Positions 39,384 through 47,947 of a DNA stretch of 64,000 bases are shown here, piece by piece. Below the pieces are notes generated by a model, which saw nothing but the letters and a program-made list of their open reading frames with translations, ran no database searches and was not told where the DNA came from. A program made the position numbers and the translations under genes. This stretch comes from Micromonospora craniellae (lineage in GTDB: Bacteria; Actinomycetota; Actinomycetes; Mycobacteriales; Micromonosporaceae). The stretch lies in assembly GCF_014764405.1 (NCBI RefSeq), contig NZ_CP061725.1, positions 2,418,001-2,482,000 of the forward strand, read 5' to 3'. The first letter of the stretch is position 1. The number at the start of each line of letters is the position of its first letter.

Positions 39384-42365
39384 TCATTCTTGTAGAAACC
39401 TAAGCTGCTCAGATGTGAGGCCATACGCAGCCGTGATGACCTCATTGATCTCGCCAATCACCACCATCCGCCGCTCGCGAGCGGCTTTGATGATCCTCGT
39501 GTCCTGCTCGGTGCGGAGCCTAAGTTCAAGTGCTTGAGCTTCCTGCACTCTCGCCGTGAGTTCTGCGATTTCGCTGCCCGTCAGAGGCGGAATCGGGACA
39601 GGATCAAGCGTTGCGCGTCGATGAACGACATACGCGCCCCGGTACTCCTTGCTGCGTGACGCTATGTACGCGTCCACCGCCGGATGCGAAAGTAGCGCAA
39701 TAACAGCATCGATTGTCAATGGACACTCGGGCGCCGGCCGGAGGAGGGTGTACGGACCGCCGTCTCCGCCGCCAGGGGTGACCAAGCCCGAGCGGTCGGG
39801 AACGTACTGAGGAACGACGGATAGGGTCCGATTTATGATCTTCGGCGTGTCCAGAGCCGTGAGCGACTGACTGCGGCCATAAGCCCAGAAGGACGGACCA
39901 GGGTTGGGAGAAATCGAACGTCTACGGAGTTTTACCTCGTTTGCTTCCAAGTAGGCGAGAGCGTTCGGGTAATTCTCCTTGAGGTCGCAGTTGCTGAGAA
40001 GGCGAGACTGCCCCCGCCTTCTCCCTTTGGCAGGGGGAGTAATCTCGTATGGAAAAAGCAAGACGTAATCAGGTTCCGGCTCGGCGCCGTAGGCTGCGAG
40101 TCGTACATCTCGCACAGCTTTCCGCAGGATGCCGCGTTCAATTTCCCAGGTGCGGTCGATTGCGTCTTTTACCTTGATCCAGGGCGAGGCATCGTCGTCG
40201 TGTACAACCTTAAGATAGTAGATTGCATCCGCTGACGTCTGCACCCCGACGAATACTTTGACCCAACCCTCGTCGCCTAGGCGAGCCACTGCAGCGCGGT
40301 CCATGGCCGCAAACGCCCTCGCCGCCTCCGCAGACGCCATGGCCCACGGCGCACCAGTTAGCTCGGAACGTTCAACAATCGTTGGTCGACCTATGGATGG
40401 CTGCCGCAGGAATGCATCTACGTCATCAATAGGAATTAGCCGCGCCGGTCCCGTTTGCACAGTACCGGTCGCTATGACAAGGCAGGTGTATGTACTGCGG
40501 CCCGGGAAGACTTGCTGAGCGCCGAAGTGCACCAGCTCCACCAGTCGCGGCCCGAGTAGTTCGCGAAGTGCTGTCGCGGACGGCGATGTCAGCAGGCTGC
40601 TTTTCACGATCAGAGCCATCATTCCGCTGGGGGCCAGCAGAGCAAGGCACTTCTCGATGAAAAGCATATAGACGTCGAAGCTTCCGCTCGTCGACCTGAA
40701 GCCCGACCGAGCATCCTGGTAATAGGCCAACTGCGCCGTCAAGTACTCGTTAAGGACTTGAATTCGGATGTACGGGGGGTTGCCGACGATGCAGCTGAAA
40801 CCACCGCCGGCCAAAACCTGCGGAAAAGCCGTTTGCCAATCGAAGGGTGCCGCCTCAGCGCGGGCTTCCGGTATCATCGCCATCGTAGGAAGCAGGCGGT
40901 CAAAATCCGGACCGACAAGGGAATTGCCGGTTTGCACATTCTTGCTCAGGTCGGGCAGGATGTTCTGTCCATTACGTACTTCACCAGTATCGCTACCGAG
41001 CACAACGAGCAAGAGGCTCAGCCGGGCAACCTCGACTGCCTCGCCATCAATATCCACACCAAAGACGTGCTGTTTGGCCAGGGTTGCACGAAGGTCAAGG
41101 TCAATGGTCTCGCCAGTCAACTCAACCGCAGCGATAAGGCGTTGAAGGGTGCGGACCAAGAATACCCCGCTTCCGCAAGCGGGGTCGAGAACCGACAGAT
41201 CGCTGGCCAGTGTCGTGCCCGGCGGAAGCTGAGCAGGAAGGCTGGCATCAAGCAACGCATCAACTACGCCCATTGGAGTTGGAACAACGCCGCCAGAATG
41301 TGTCAGTTCAGGTTTTGCGACAATGCTAGCTTTGCGGTTCGAGTCTAGAACGACCCGTTCGGCAAGATACTGCTCGTATACGGCACTCAGCGTATCCGGC
41401 TCTAGCAGCGCGTATGCGAATTTACTCTGTGGCCAATAAAGCTCCGTTACCACCTTCCGCAGGACGCTAGATCCAACCTTTGTGGTCTTCAGTACGGAGA
41501 ACAGTCCTGCGTTGAATACCCGATCCGCCCGTTCAAATTCATCGAAGATGCGTGCGTTCTCGGCCGACCTGAGCAAGTCCTTGTAGCGGGATATATTTCT
41601 GTCTTCACATACTCTTAGGAAGAGTAATGCGTTAAGCAGCCGTTGAGTGCGGCGACCGACTTCGGCAGCGGGGAGCGCTGGGTTTTCGTCTGCAACCGTC
41701 TGAGCAAGCTGCAGGCGCCATCGCCGAAAGTGCGCCAGAAAGGTCTTGTCGAATGGGGACTCGCCCCGGGGTGGCTCCTCATAGTCCAATACCTCGTAGA
41801 AGCGTCCGCTAATCGCCGCCTCGTACGAAAGCCGGTCCCACAGATCGTCAAAACGGTCGACGTATTCGTCCCACCTGAACCGGCATCCAGGAATAGCCCC
41901 TACGTCGGGACCGTCCTCGCCCTGCACCTCGAACGTACAGTTGTAGATAATCGTCTCGGAGAAGTTTGTAAGTACACCGATGGGCCGCTGCAGAGTGAAC
42001 CCGTATAGGCGCACTTGGTGAGCGGAGCGCTGTGATGCCGCAAGATTGATTGAAGGCTTCTTCGCCTCCCATGGAATCCAGTCACGCCCACCAACACGCA
42101 GCCGGTAGTCTGGCCGGCCCGTGCTCCCGTCTTCGACAAGAGACTGTTCGACAACGACGTCCCGGGCGTCTTGAGCCTTGCCGGCTTGGTTGAAGACGTC
42201 CCAGCCGAGTATCTGCAGCATCTTGTCGAGGAAGTCAAGTCGCACCTGCGCTTCGGAGTAGGCCGAGCCTGAAGCCTCAATCTGATCGGCCTGAGTGCGG
42301 TACGCCTCAACTAAGCGAGCCAACGGGGCGCGCGCCTCTTCTCGTGAGAGCCGCTCAAAAGTCAT
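39384..42365 (-). CDS. Type IIG-like restriction enzyme/N6-adenine methyltransferase
   Basis: This 993-residue fusion has an N-terminal nuclease-like domain with GRPDYRLRVGG and PWEAKKPS, matching the PD-x(n)-ExK pattern (Asp and Glu-x-Lys). A helical spacer follows (residues ~170-330), then a methyltransferase with motif I LDPACGSGVFL and motif IV IVGNPPYIRIQ, and a target-recognition and C-terminal part ending in a coil (RVQEAQALELRLRTEQDTRI). This is the Eco57I-type layout. I chose the ATG at 42365 (MTFERLSREEARAPL). The coding DNA is clearly less GC-rich than the neighbours. It is divergent from a second methyltransferase gene with a 97-base gap. It probably cuts unmodified DNA, protecting the element and host. 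Confidence 0.85.
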   Translation of the reverse strand: MTFERLSREEARAPLARLVEAYRTQADQIEASGSAYSEAQVRLDFLDKMLQILGWDVFNQAGKAQDARDVVVEQSLVEDGSTGRPDYRLRVGGRDWIPWEAKKPSINLAASQRSAHQVRLYGFTLQRPIGVLTNFSETIIYNCTFEVQGEDGPDVGAIPGCRFRWDEYVDRFDDLWDRLSYEAAISGRFYEVLDYEEPPRGESPFDKTFLAHFRRWRLQLAQTVADENPALPAAEVGRRTQRLLNALLFLRVCEDRNISRYKDLLRSAENARIFDEFERADRVFNAGLFSVLKTTKVGSSVLRKVVTELYWPQSKFAYALLEPDTLSAVYEQYLAERVVLDSNRKASIVAKPELTHSGGVVPTPMGVVDALLDASLPAQLPPGTTLASDLSVLDPACGSGVFLVRTLQRLIAAVELTGETIDLDLRATLAKQHVFGVDIDGEAVEVARLSLLLVVLGSDTGEVRNGQNILPDLSKNVQTGNSLVGPDFDRLLPTMAMIPEARAEAAPFDWQTAFPQVLAGGGFSCIVGNPPYIRIQVLNEYLTAQLAYYQDARSGFRSTSGSFDVYMLFIEKCLALLAPSGMMALIVKSSLLTSPSATALRELLGPRLVELVHFGAQQVFPGRSTYTCLVIATGTVQTGPARLIPIDDVDAFLRQPSIGRPTIVERSELTGAPWAMASAEAARAFAAMDRAAVARLGDEGWVKVFVGVQTSADAIYYLKVVHDDDASPWIKVKDAIDRTWEIERGILRKAVRDVRLAAYGAEPEPDYVLLFPYEITPPAKGRRRGQSRLLSNCDLKENYPNALAYLEANEVKLRRRSISPNPGPSFWAYGRSQSLTALDTPKIINRTLSVVPQYVPDRSGLVTPGGGDGGPYTLLRPAPECPLTIDAVIALLSHPAVDAYIASRSKEYRGAYVVHRRATLDPVPIPPLTGSEIAELTARVQEAQALELRLRTEQDTRIIKAARERRMVVIGEINEVITAAYGLTSEQLRFLQE

Positions 42366-42462
42366 GTGGTTACCGTACGAGGCGAGATCGTCAGAGGGTA
42401 GTGCAGGACACGCTGCAGGACCACGCCTGTACCTCTGCCCCAGGCAGCCGATACTGTGGCTC

Positions 42463-44076
42463 GTGCCCAGATTTCCCGGTAAGACGCAACCTGACGCCGA
42501 CAAGCTACGCGGTGGTTACTACACGCCAGACTCGCTCGCCCGCGCTGTCGCGACGTGGGTGGCTGAGGCGGGCCCGCGGCTCCTGGAACCGTCCTGCGGA
42601 GATGGCCAGATCCTTCGGCAACTGGTGCGCGAAGCGGGCCCGGAGCAGGTACTTGGTGTCGAGCTGCTGCCAGAGGAGGCCGAGGCGGCGCGCAAGTGCG
42701 GTGCCTCTGTCATCACCTCCGACTTCTTCACCTGGTTCACGCCGTCGGACTACGGCAGCTTCGACGGTGCGGCCGGTAACCCTCCCTTCATTCGTTTCGG
42801 CAACTGGCGTGAGGCTGAACGGGAGCCAGCGTTGGACCTCATGAGGGAGCAAGGTCTTCCGACTAGCCGCCTCACCAACGCGTGGTTACCGTTCGTAGTC
42901 GCCTCGCTCGTTGCGGTTCGGCAGGGTGGGCGCATCGGCCTCGTCCTCCCCGCAGAACTCCTGCAGGTCGGATATGCGGCACCGCTGCGCTCGTACCTCG
43001 TCGACAGCTGCAGTGAGATCAGCATCGTTGCGTTCCGCACGCTGGTCTTTCCTGGGATCCTGCAAGAGGTGGTCCTCCTGCTAGCCGAACGTGGTTCGGG
43101 CCCAGCGGTGATCCGCACCTTGGAGCTGGACAACGCGGCAGACCTACAGCGGCTGGACTTGTCCGCCGCGCCTGCCGTACGCGCTGGCCTGCATGACGGG
43201 GAGAAGTGGACGAAGTACTTCCTGCTGCCCGAGCAGGTTGACGCGATCCGCGCTCTCCGGGCCGATTCCCGAATGTCCACGCTCGGCCGCTGGGCATCTG
43301 TGGACGTTGGGGTGGTGACAGGCCGCAACAGCTTCTTCACCATGACGCCGGACGAAGCCGAGCAGCGGGACCTGGCCGACTTGACCGTCGCGCTTGTGTC
43401 GCGCAGCCAGCAGTTAACTGGTGTCAGGGTGACAGAGGCTGATATTGAGTCGCTCCGCGGCACCGCCGCCCGGACCAGGCTCTTGTCGGTCCCGGCTGAC
43501 GTGACGCCGCAGACGCACACGGGCCTGCGAGCGCATGTCGCGGACGGTGAGCTTCATGAAGTCCACCTCGGATACAAGTGCCGCATCCGCCGTGACTGGT
43601 GGCGGGTGCCGTCGGTATCAGTCCCGGACGGTTTTTTGCTCCGACAGATCCACCTCTACCCCCGCCTCGTAGCGAACGAGGCCGGCGCCACGAGCACTGA
43701 CACGGTCCATCGCGTCCGCGTTCGCGGCAACTCGACCACCGCAGCCCAGCTCTCAGTGGCAGCACTAAACAGCGCCACGTTCGCGGCAACGGAAGTTGTC
43801 GGGCGCAGCTACGGCGGTGGCTTGCTTGAGCTAGAGCCGACCGAGGCCGAGCTTCTGCCAATCCCGGACCCGACCCTCGTATCGACAGCACTCGTAGAGA
43901 AGGTGGACGAGCTGCTACGAGAAAGCCGGATCGAGGAGGCCGTCCACCTGGTCGACCAGCAGCTGTTGATCGAAGGTTTGCAATTCACTTCCGAAGAGGT
44001 GACGCGGCTGCGGGAAGCATGGGCGAGACTGCGGGACCGGCGAGCCGCACGTGGCCGCTCGACGCGTAGCAAGTGA
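42463..44076 (+). CDS. N6-adenine DNA methyltransferase, partner of the restriction enzyme
   Basis: This 537-residue class I methyltransferase has KLRGGYYTPDSLARAV, motif I LLEPSCGDGQILRQL and motif IV GAAGNPPFIRFGNW (NPPF), with a C-terminal recognition part (GRSYGGGLLELEPTEAELLPIPDP). No nuclease domain is seen. GTG 42463 gives a start VPRFPGKTQPDADKLRGGYY typical of the group; a longer open frame upstream overlaps the opposite gene and is unlikely. Its divergent position to the type IIG-like enzyme suggests that it modifies the second strand or the same site for protection. Confidence 0.82.
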   Translation: MPRFPGKTQPDADKLRGGYYTPDSLARAVATWVAEAGPRLLEPSCGDGQILRQLVREAGPEQVLGVELLPEEAEAARKCGASVITSDFFTWFTPSDYGSFDGAAGNPPFIRFGNWREAEREPALDLMREQGLPTSRLTNAWLPFVVASLVAVRQGGRIGLVLPAELLQVGYAAPLRSYLVDSCSEISIVAFRTLVFPGILQEVVLLLAERGSGPAVIRTLELDNAADLQRLDLSAAPAVRAGLHDGEKWTKYFLLPEQVDAIRALRADSRMSTLGRWASVDVGVVTGRNSFFTMTPDEAEQRDLADLTVALVSRSQQLTGVRVTEADIESLRGTAARTRLLSVPADVTPQTHTGLRAHVADGELHEVHLGYKCRIRRDWWRVPSVSVPDGFLLRQIHLYPRLVANEAGATSTDTVHRVRVRGNSTTAAQLSVAALNSATFAATEVVGRSYGGGLLELEPTEAELLPIPDPTLVSTALVEKVDELLRESRIEEAVHLVDQQLLIEGLQFTSEEVTRLREAWARLRDRRAARGRSTRSK

Positions 44077-44127
44077 AGTACTGGCGACGGTAAGAGCGGA
44101 TCTCCTCGTCGGGCAGTCTCCGACCCT

Positions 44128-44201
44128 CCAGCCTCCCGGGACGGGGACCAGGTGGAGCGCCCTGCCGGACGAACGACCTGGGCCTCGTCCCGGGAGGCTG
44201 G
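44128..44201. repeat. Large imperfect inverted repeat
   Basis: Arms of about 26 bp (44128-44153 and 44176-44201) pair with two mismatches; the outer 16 bp are perfect. The loop is 22 bases. It lies 51 bases after the methyltransferase stop. It may be a terminator, or a cis-acting site of the element such as a transfer or single-strand origin. Confidence 0.65.
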
Positions 44202-44316
44202 TAGCCCTTGTGGTGCCCGGCGAGGTGATCCGCGGCTGATCTCTGAGGAGGGCCGGGGTTCGGGGCGGAGCCCCGAGGTCTTCAGATCGTGTCATCCACA
44301 AGCGTCGCCGGCCGGC

Positions 44317-44336
44317 GCGGCCCGCTTGCGGGCCGC
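44317..44336. terminator. Terminator between convergent genes
   Basis: GCGGCCCGC-TT-GCGGGCCGC (44317-44336), followed on the plus strand by CTTGATCC and a later GTTT. It lies between the methyltransferase gene (plus) and the small hypothetical gene (minus). Confidence 0.55.
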
Positions 44337-44371
44337 CTTGATCCTGATGAGATTGTTTCGGCAGTGATCCT

Positions 44372-44740
44372 CTACGTCCGGTCGGCGAGTGCCTGGCGGA
44401 GCCGTTCCACGGCAGCGAAGATCTGTTGCTCGGGGCCAGGCCGGCTGGGCCGCCACTCGCTGAGCACTGGTCGCAGCGCTTCGGCGAGCTCGGTGAGGTC
44501 CTCGGCGGTTTCCGGGTTCGGCAGCACCTCAGAGGCCGCGATCGCGCTCACGGTTGTCTCGTAGCGATGGACGTTCGTCGGGGTGCCTGGCCAGCCTGGA
44601 GTGTGCCGCCACTCCTCCACACGACTCAAGACATCAAGGGCAGCGACTCGGATCAGGTTCGCGCGTTCAGCAGGGGTCAGCCAGGTTCGGGGGCGAAGGC
44701 TGTCGGATGGGTCTTGCGGCGGCGTGTCGGCGTCGCGCAT
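44372..44740 (-). CDS. Hypothetical protein of AICE cargo
   Basis: This 122-residue helical protein starts MRDADTPPQDPSDSLRPRTW and contains LTPAERANLIRVAALDVLSR, VEEWRHTPGWPGTP and a Leu-rich end (QIFAAVERLRQALADRT). It has no signal peptide or membrane helix. I do not recognise the family. It lies between the restriction-modification pair and the GNAT gene. The start lacks a clear ribosome site. A role linked to restriction control is possible but unsupported. Confidence 0.55.
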   Translation of the reverse strand: MRDADTPPQDPSDSLRPRTWLTPAERANLIRVAALDVLSRVEEWRHTPGWPGTPTNVHRYETTVSAIAASEVLPNPETAEDLTELAEALRPVLSEWRPSRPGPEQQIFAAVERLRQALADRT

Positions 44741-44804
44741 GGCGCGATGCTACCGGCACCATGATCATGGTCGTTCGGCACTCATGTTGCGGTACAGCCG
44801 GCGC

Positions 44805-45344
44805 TCAATCGTTATTCCACTCCGGAGCGAGGACGGAGTAGAGCAGAGAGTCACGCCAGGCGCCGTTGGTGAAGACGTGGTCGCGGAGTCTGCCTTCGTA
44901 CTGCATGCCGAGTCGTTTGGCGACGGCGATGGAGGCGGCGTTGTCGGGGCCGATGGCGGCGGTGATGCGGTGAAGCCGCAGCTCTTGGAAGCCGTAGTCG
45001 ATGATCGTGCGGGCGGCGTCGGTGGCGTAGCCGTGGCCCCAGTGGTCGGCGTTGATGGCGTAGCCGAGTTTGGCGGCCTGGTGGCCGGTGAGTCCGAGGC
45101 GCGCAAAGCCGATCATGCGGTCTTCGGTGTCGGCTACGGCTAGGTAGTACTCGGTCCGGGGGGTGAGCTGTGACCTTGTCACTGCGCCTTCGATCATCGC
45201 GACGGCGGCGGTGTGGTCGCGGCTGTCGAAGGAGAGCCAGTGGGTGACGCGGTCGTCGCCGATGATCGCCAAGGCGTCGGCCGCGTCATCGGGTCGCATT
45301 TCGCGGAGGGTGATGACGCGGCCGGGGATGGTGATCGGGTACAT
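44805..45344 (-). CDS. GNAT-family N-acetyltransferase (RimJ/RimL type)
   Basis: This 179-residue acetyltransferase starts MYPITIPGRVITLREMRPDD. It shows AARTIIDYGFQELRLHRITA, IGPDNAASIAVAKRLGMQYE and LRDHVFTNGAWRDSLLYSVL, the acetyl-CoA-binding core and C-terminal strand of the RimJ/RimL group. The substrate is unknown: ribosomal proteins, amino groups of antibiotics or peptides are possible. It lies 14 bases after the XRE regulator gene on the same strand and is probably controlled by it. Confidence 0.85.
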   Translation of the reverse strand: MYPITIPGRVITLREMRPDDAADALAIIGDDRVTHWLSFDSRDHTAAVAMIEGAVTRSQLTPRTEYYLAVADTEDRMIGFARLGLTGHQAAKLGYAINADHWGHGYATDAARTIIDYGFQELRLHRITAAIGPDNAASIAVAKRLGMQYEGRLRDHVFTNGAWRDSLLYSVLAPEWNND

Positions 45345-45358
45345 GCGCTGATGGTGCC

Positions 45359-46669
45359 TTATCGGGGGAGGGCGTTGGCGGGGGTGTGGGTGAAGTGTTC
45401 GATGCCGTCGATGAGGTCGCGGGCGTCGCCTGCGTGGCCGGCGCGGGTGATGGCCTGGTGGACGCGTCGGACGGAGTGCACGATGCCGTTGATGCGCTGG
45501 TCGGCGGGGAGGTCGAGCACGGGGGTGAGGGCGTCTTCGGCGGCGTCGAGTTCGCCGCTGGCGACGCGGGCGATGGCGAGGTTGGTGTGTGAGCCGGCCT
45601 GGTCGCCGAAGGCCCATGCGGGGTCGTAGCGGTCGGAGTACGCCTGGACGGCTTGCAGGGCGTAGCGCTCGGTGGTGGCGGCTTCGTCGGGGAGCCAGGC
45701 GAGGGCGTCGCTGGCGTAGTAGAGGGTGCGGGGCTGGTTGAAGGTGCAGATGCCGCCCATCTCGTCCATCTCGTCGGGGCGTACCCGGGACCAGGCGTCT
45801 TCGGCCTCGTGGATGGCGGCCTTGGCGTGTTCGGCGTTGCCGAGTGCGGCGTAGGCGCGGGCGGCGCTGGCGGGCAGCCACACGGCGGAGGTGCCGCCGG
45901 CTTGGGTGGCGTACTCGCGTCCGGCTTCGGCGTAGCGGACGGCTTCGGCGTACCGGCCGGCCCAGTAGGCGACCAGTGATTGGAGGCCGCGTAGCCAGGC
46001 TTGCAGGCCGGGGTGGGCGGCCTGGTCGGCGCAGAGGACGGCGGTACGGGCTTGCAGCATCGCGGAGTGCGGGTCGGCCATGTCGTGGGAGACCTTGGCG
46101 AGTAGACCGCTGGTGATGCCGGCGAGGAAGTGCAGGTCCCGCGACTGGGCCGGCTGTTGGCGGCGTTCGAGCAGGGTGAACAGGGTGTCTTGGGTCTCGA
46201 CCAGGTCCGGCAGGATCTGGCTGACCGGGCGTTGCGGGTAGGCCAGGGCGAGGCGCTGCACGTCTTCGGTGAGCTGGGTGATGGCGGCCGGTGAGGTGGA
46301 TTCGGCGGCGAGCATGGCGTATTGGCGTGCGCGTTGTGCGGCCATGGTGAGGAGGTTCCTTTCCGGGCCGGCGCCGAAGGGCTCGACAATGAGCTGTCGG
46401 CCCGGCGCAGGGGTCAACTGGTGAGGTGCCCAGGGACGCTGCAACTCATCGATGGTCTTGCCGAACATGGCCTGCAACGCGCGCCGGGTGGCGGGAGTCG
46501 ATGAGGCCAGGTCTCGTTCACCGCGTGCCAGTCGCCCGAGGTGCCGGGCGCTGATCGCCGCGCGAGGGTCCATGCGGCTGAACTCGTCGGCAAGTTCCTC
46601 ATACGTGCGGTCGCTCTGCTGGATCAGGTGCTCCAGCACGGTGCGAGGTTCGCGGCGGTCTCGGGCCAT
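45359..46669 (-). CDS. XRE-type regulator with TPR-like repeats
   Basis: This 436-residue protein has an N-terminal helix-turn-helix (LEHLIQQSDRTYEELADEFS, then ISARHLGRLARGERDLAS), then a long helical part with TPR-like pairs (GRYAEAVRYAEAGREYATQA, ALGNAEHAKAAIHEAEDAWS, ASGELDAAEDALTPVLDLPA). Such regulators are common on AICEs and in streptomycetes and often sense a peptide or other ligand. The ATG at 46669 is used. The GNAT gene follows after 14 bases. Confidence 0.82.
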   Translation of the reverse strand: MARDRREPRTVLEHLIQQSDRTYEELADEFSRMDPRAAISARHLGRLARGERDLASSTPATRRALQAMFGKTIDELQRPWAPHQLTPAPGRQLIVEPFGAGPERNLLTMAAQRARQYAMLAAESTSPAAITQLTEDVQRLALAYPQRPVSQILPDLVETQDTLFTLLERRQQPAQSRDLHFLAGITSGLLAKVSHDMADPHSAMLQARTAVLCADQAAHPGLQAWLRGLQSLVAYWAGRYAEAVRYAEAGREYATQAGGTSAVWLPASAARAYAALGNAEHAKAAIHEAEDAWSRVRPDEMDEMGGICTFNQPRTLYYASDALAWLPDEAATTERYALQAVQAYSDRYDPAWAFGDQAGSHTNLAIARVASGELDAAEDALTPVLDLPADQRINGIVHSVRRVHQAITRAGHAGDARDLIDGIEHFTHTPANALPR

Positions 46670-46818
46670 CGTCGATGCCTTCCTGATGGGCTATCTCCAC
46701 GCTCGCCTGTCGGAGGTCCTGAACTCAACGCAGGTCCTCATGGTGTCCGCTCGATGTCCACCAGAGGTGCTGATTCGGTCCTCGATCGGTCTCCGTCACC
46801 GGGTGTTCTATCTCCACC

Positions 46819-47172
46819 ATGGACGTCTCACCCACCGCAATTGTGCATATACAGGCCGCGCAGGTGCACGGGCCGACAGGGCACCGGGTCGCTCGTGCCG
46901 GTACCGAGTCCGCTGCGGTCGCGGCGGGAAGCGGCGTTCGGGTCCTCCGGTGCGTGGACGGGGGCCGTTCGCGCCGGGGACCGTGCCATGCCTCGTCGTT
47001 GCTCGTGACCTGTTCGGGCTGTGAGGGGCGAGGCTGGAAGATGGCCAGTCCTCGGCGTTCTCTTCGCGCGCCGAGTGATCCGAGCCGGCTGCAACGACGG
47101 GGCTGCCCGGACTGCGCCGGCACCGGTAGGCAGACGCGATCGACGGTGGTTCTCGTAGCGGCTGCGTCCTGA
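46819..47172 (+). CDS. Possible small zinc-finger protein with two CxxCxGxG motifs
   Basis: The frame contains CSGCEGRGWKMASPRRSL and, 28 residues on, CPDCAGTGRQ, two DnaJ-type zinc-binding motifs as seen in small proteins of some AICEs. The start is uncertain: ATG 46819 lacks a ribosome site, and later in-frame GTG codons are possible. The frame lies in the 600-base gap between the divergent XRE gene and the gene at 47270, which otherwise looks non-coding and should hold their promoters. Confidence 0.4.
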   Translation: MDVSPTAIVHIQAAQVHGPTGHRVARAGTESAAVAAGSGVRVLRCVDGGRSRRGPCHASSLLVTCSGCEGRGWKMASPRRSLRAPSDPSRLQRRGCPDCAGTGRQTRSTVVLVAAAS

Positions 47173-47269
47173 GCAGGGCACCGGAGCAGGTGCAGGCAGG
47201 CGGCGGTGTCGGTCGTGGCCAGAGCCCGCCTGCTTCGGTGCCCATCCACAGTGTGCGTGAGGGCGGACG

Positions 47270-47605
47270 GTGATGGACCCAAAGCCGGGCGACGTGCTGC
47301 ACGTCGGTGTTGATGCGTCGGTGCAGTTCGGCGGCAGCCGGTCGCTGATCTTCCGGGTCATCAAGGTCCATGACTGGACGACGTACGACGGCTGGGTGTG
47401 GCTACTCGGCTACGCGCTCGACCGGGCAGGCAACGCCGTGGACCGGCGAGACATCTTCGTGCAGCGCGCCGGTTTGAAGCTGATCGCCCCGGATGCCGCT
47501 CCCGTCAACCGACTCACACCACCCACCCCGCCAGGCCGTGCCGGCCGGAGCGGGGCGAATCGAAAGGCACCTACGGCGGTCTCAACTCCAAGGAGGTTGC
47601 GGTGA
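47270..47605 (+). CDS. Hypothetical AICE protein
   Basis: This 111-residue protein starts MMDPKPGDVLHVGVDASVQF and has a beta-rich N-terminal half (SLIFRVIKVHDWTTYDGWVW, LLGYALDRAGNAVDRRDIFV). The C-terminus is Pro/Arg-rich. The start is GTG 47270 or ATG 47273. The stop overlaps the start of the DivIVA-like gene, so the two are co-translated. The family is not recognised. The position suggests a part of the element's accessory transfer or maintenance genes. Confidence 0.6.
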   Translation: MMDPKPGDVLHVGVDASVQFGGSRSLIFRVIKVHDWTTYDGWVWLLGYALDRAGNAVDRRDIFVQRAGLKLIAPDAAPVNRLTPPTPPGRAGRSGANRKAPTAVSTPRRLR

Positions 47606-47910
47606 CCATGCACTCGGTTGGCGTCTTCCGGGCTGCTTCGCGCTTGGCCCGGCTCTGTCCAGAGCAGGTAAAGCAGATTCGGTTCCGTCGTACCAGGTTC
47701 GGACGCCGGGGCCTGGCAGAGGAGCAGGTGTACGGCTTTCTGCGCGCCGTCGTCGACGAGCTGACCGCCCGCGATGGCGTGGAAGCGGGCCTACGTGCGG
47801 AGAACGCCCGCTTGAAGAGTGCGCTGAGGGACTGGCAGAGCGGCTTTGCGCCGAAGCCGGGTCCGATGGCCAACGCGGGACGTTGGACAGAATCTGAGCA
47901 GCGCAGATAG
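47602..47910 (+). CDS. DivIVA-domain-like small protein
   Basis: This 102-residue protein has FRRTRFGRRGLAEEQVYGFL followed by RAVVDELTARDGVEAGLRAENARLKSALRD. The first part matches the N-terminal DivIVA motif (F-x3-R-G-x-x-x-x-V-x-x-F-L), and the rest is a coiled coil. DivIVA binds curved membrane at poles and septa. On an AICE it may place the transfer complex at hyphal tips or crosswalls; that is inference. GTG 47602 has AAGGAGG 5 bases upstream. Confidence 0.7.
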   Translation: MTMHSVGVFRAASRLARLCPEQVKQIRFRRTRFGRRGLAEEQVYGFLRAVVDELTARDGVEAGLRAENARLKSALRDWQSGFAPKPGPMANAGRWTESEQRR

Positions 47911-47947
47911 CCTGTTGACAAGCTGAGTTGTCGTCTGGGGTGAGCCG

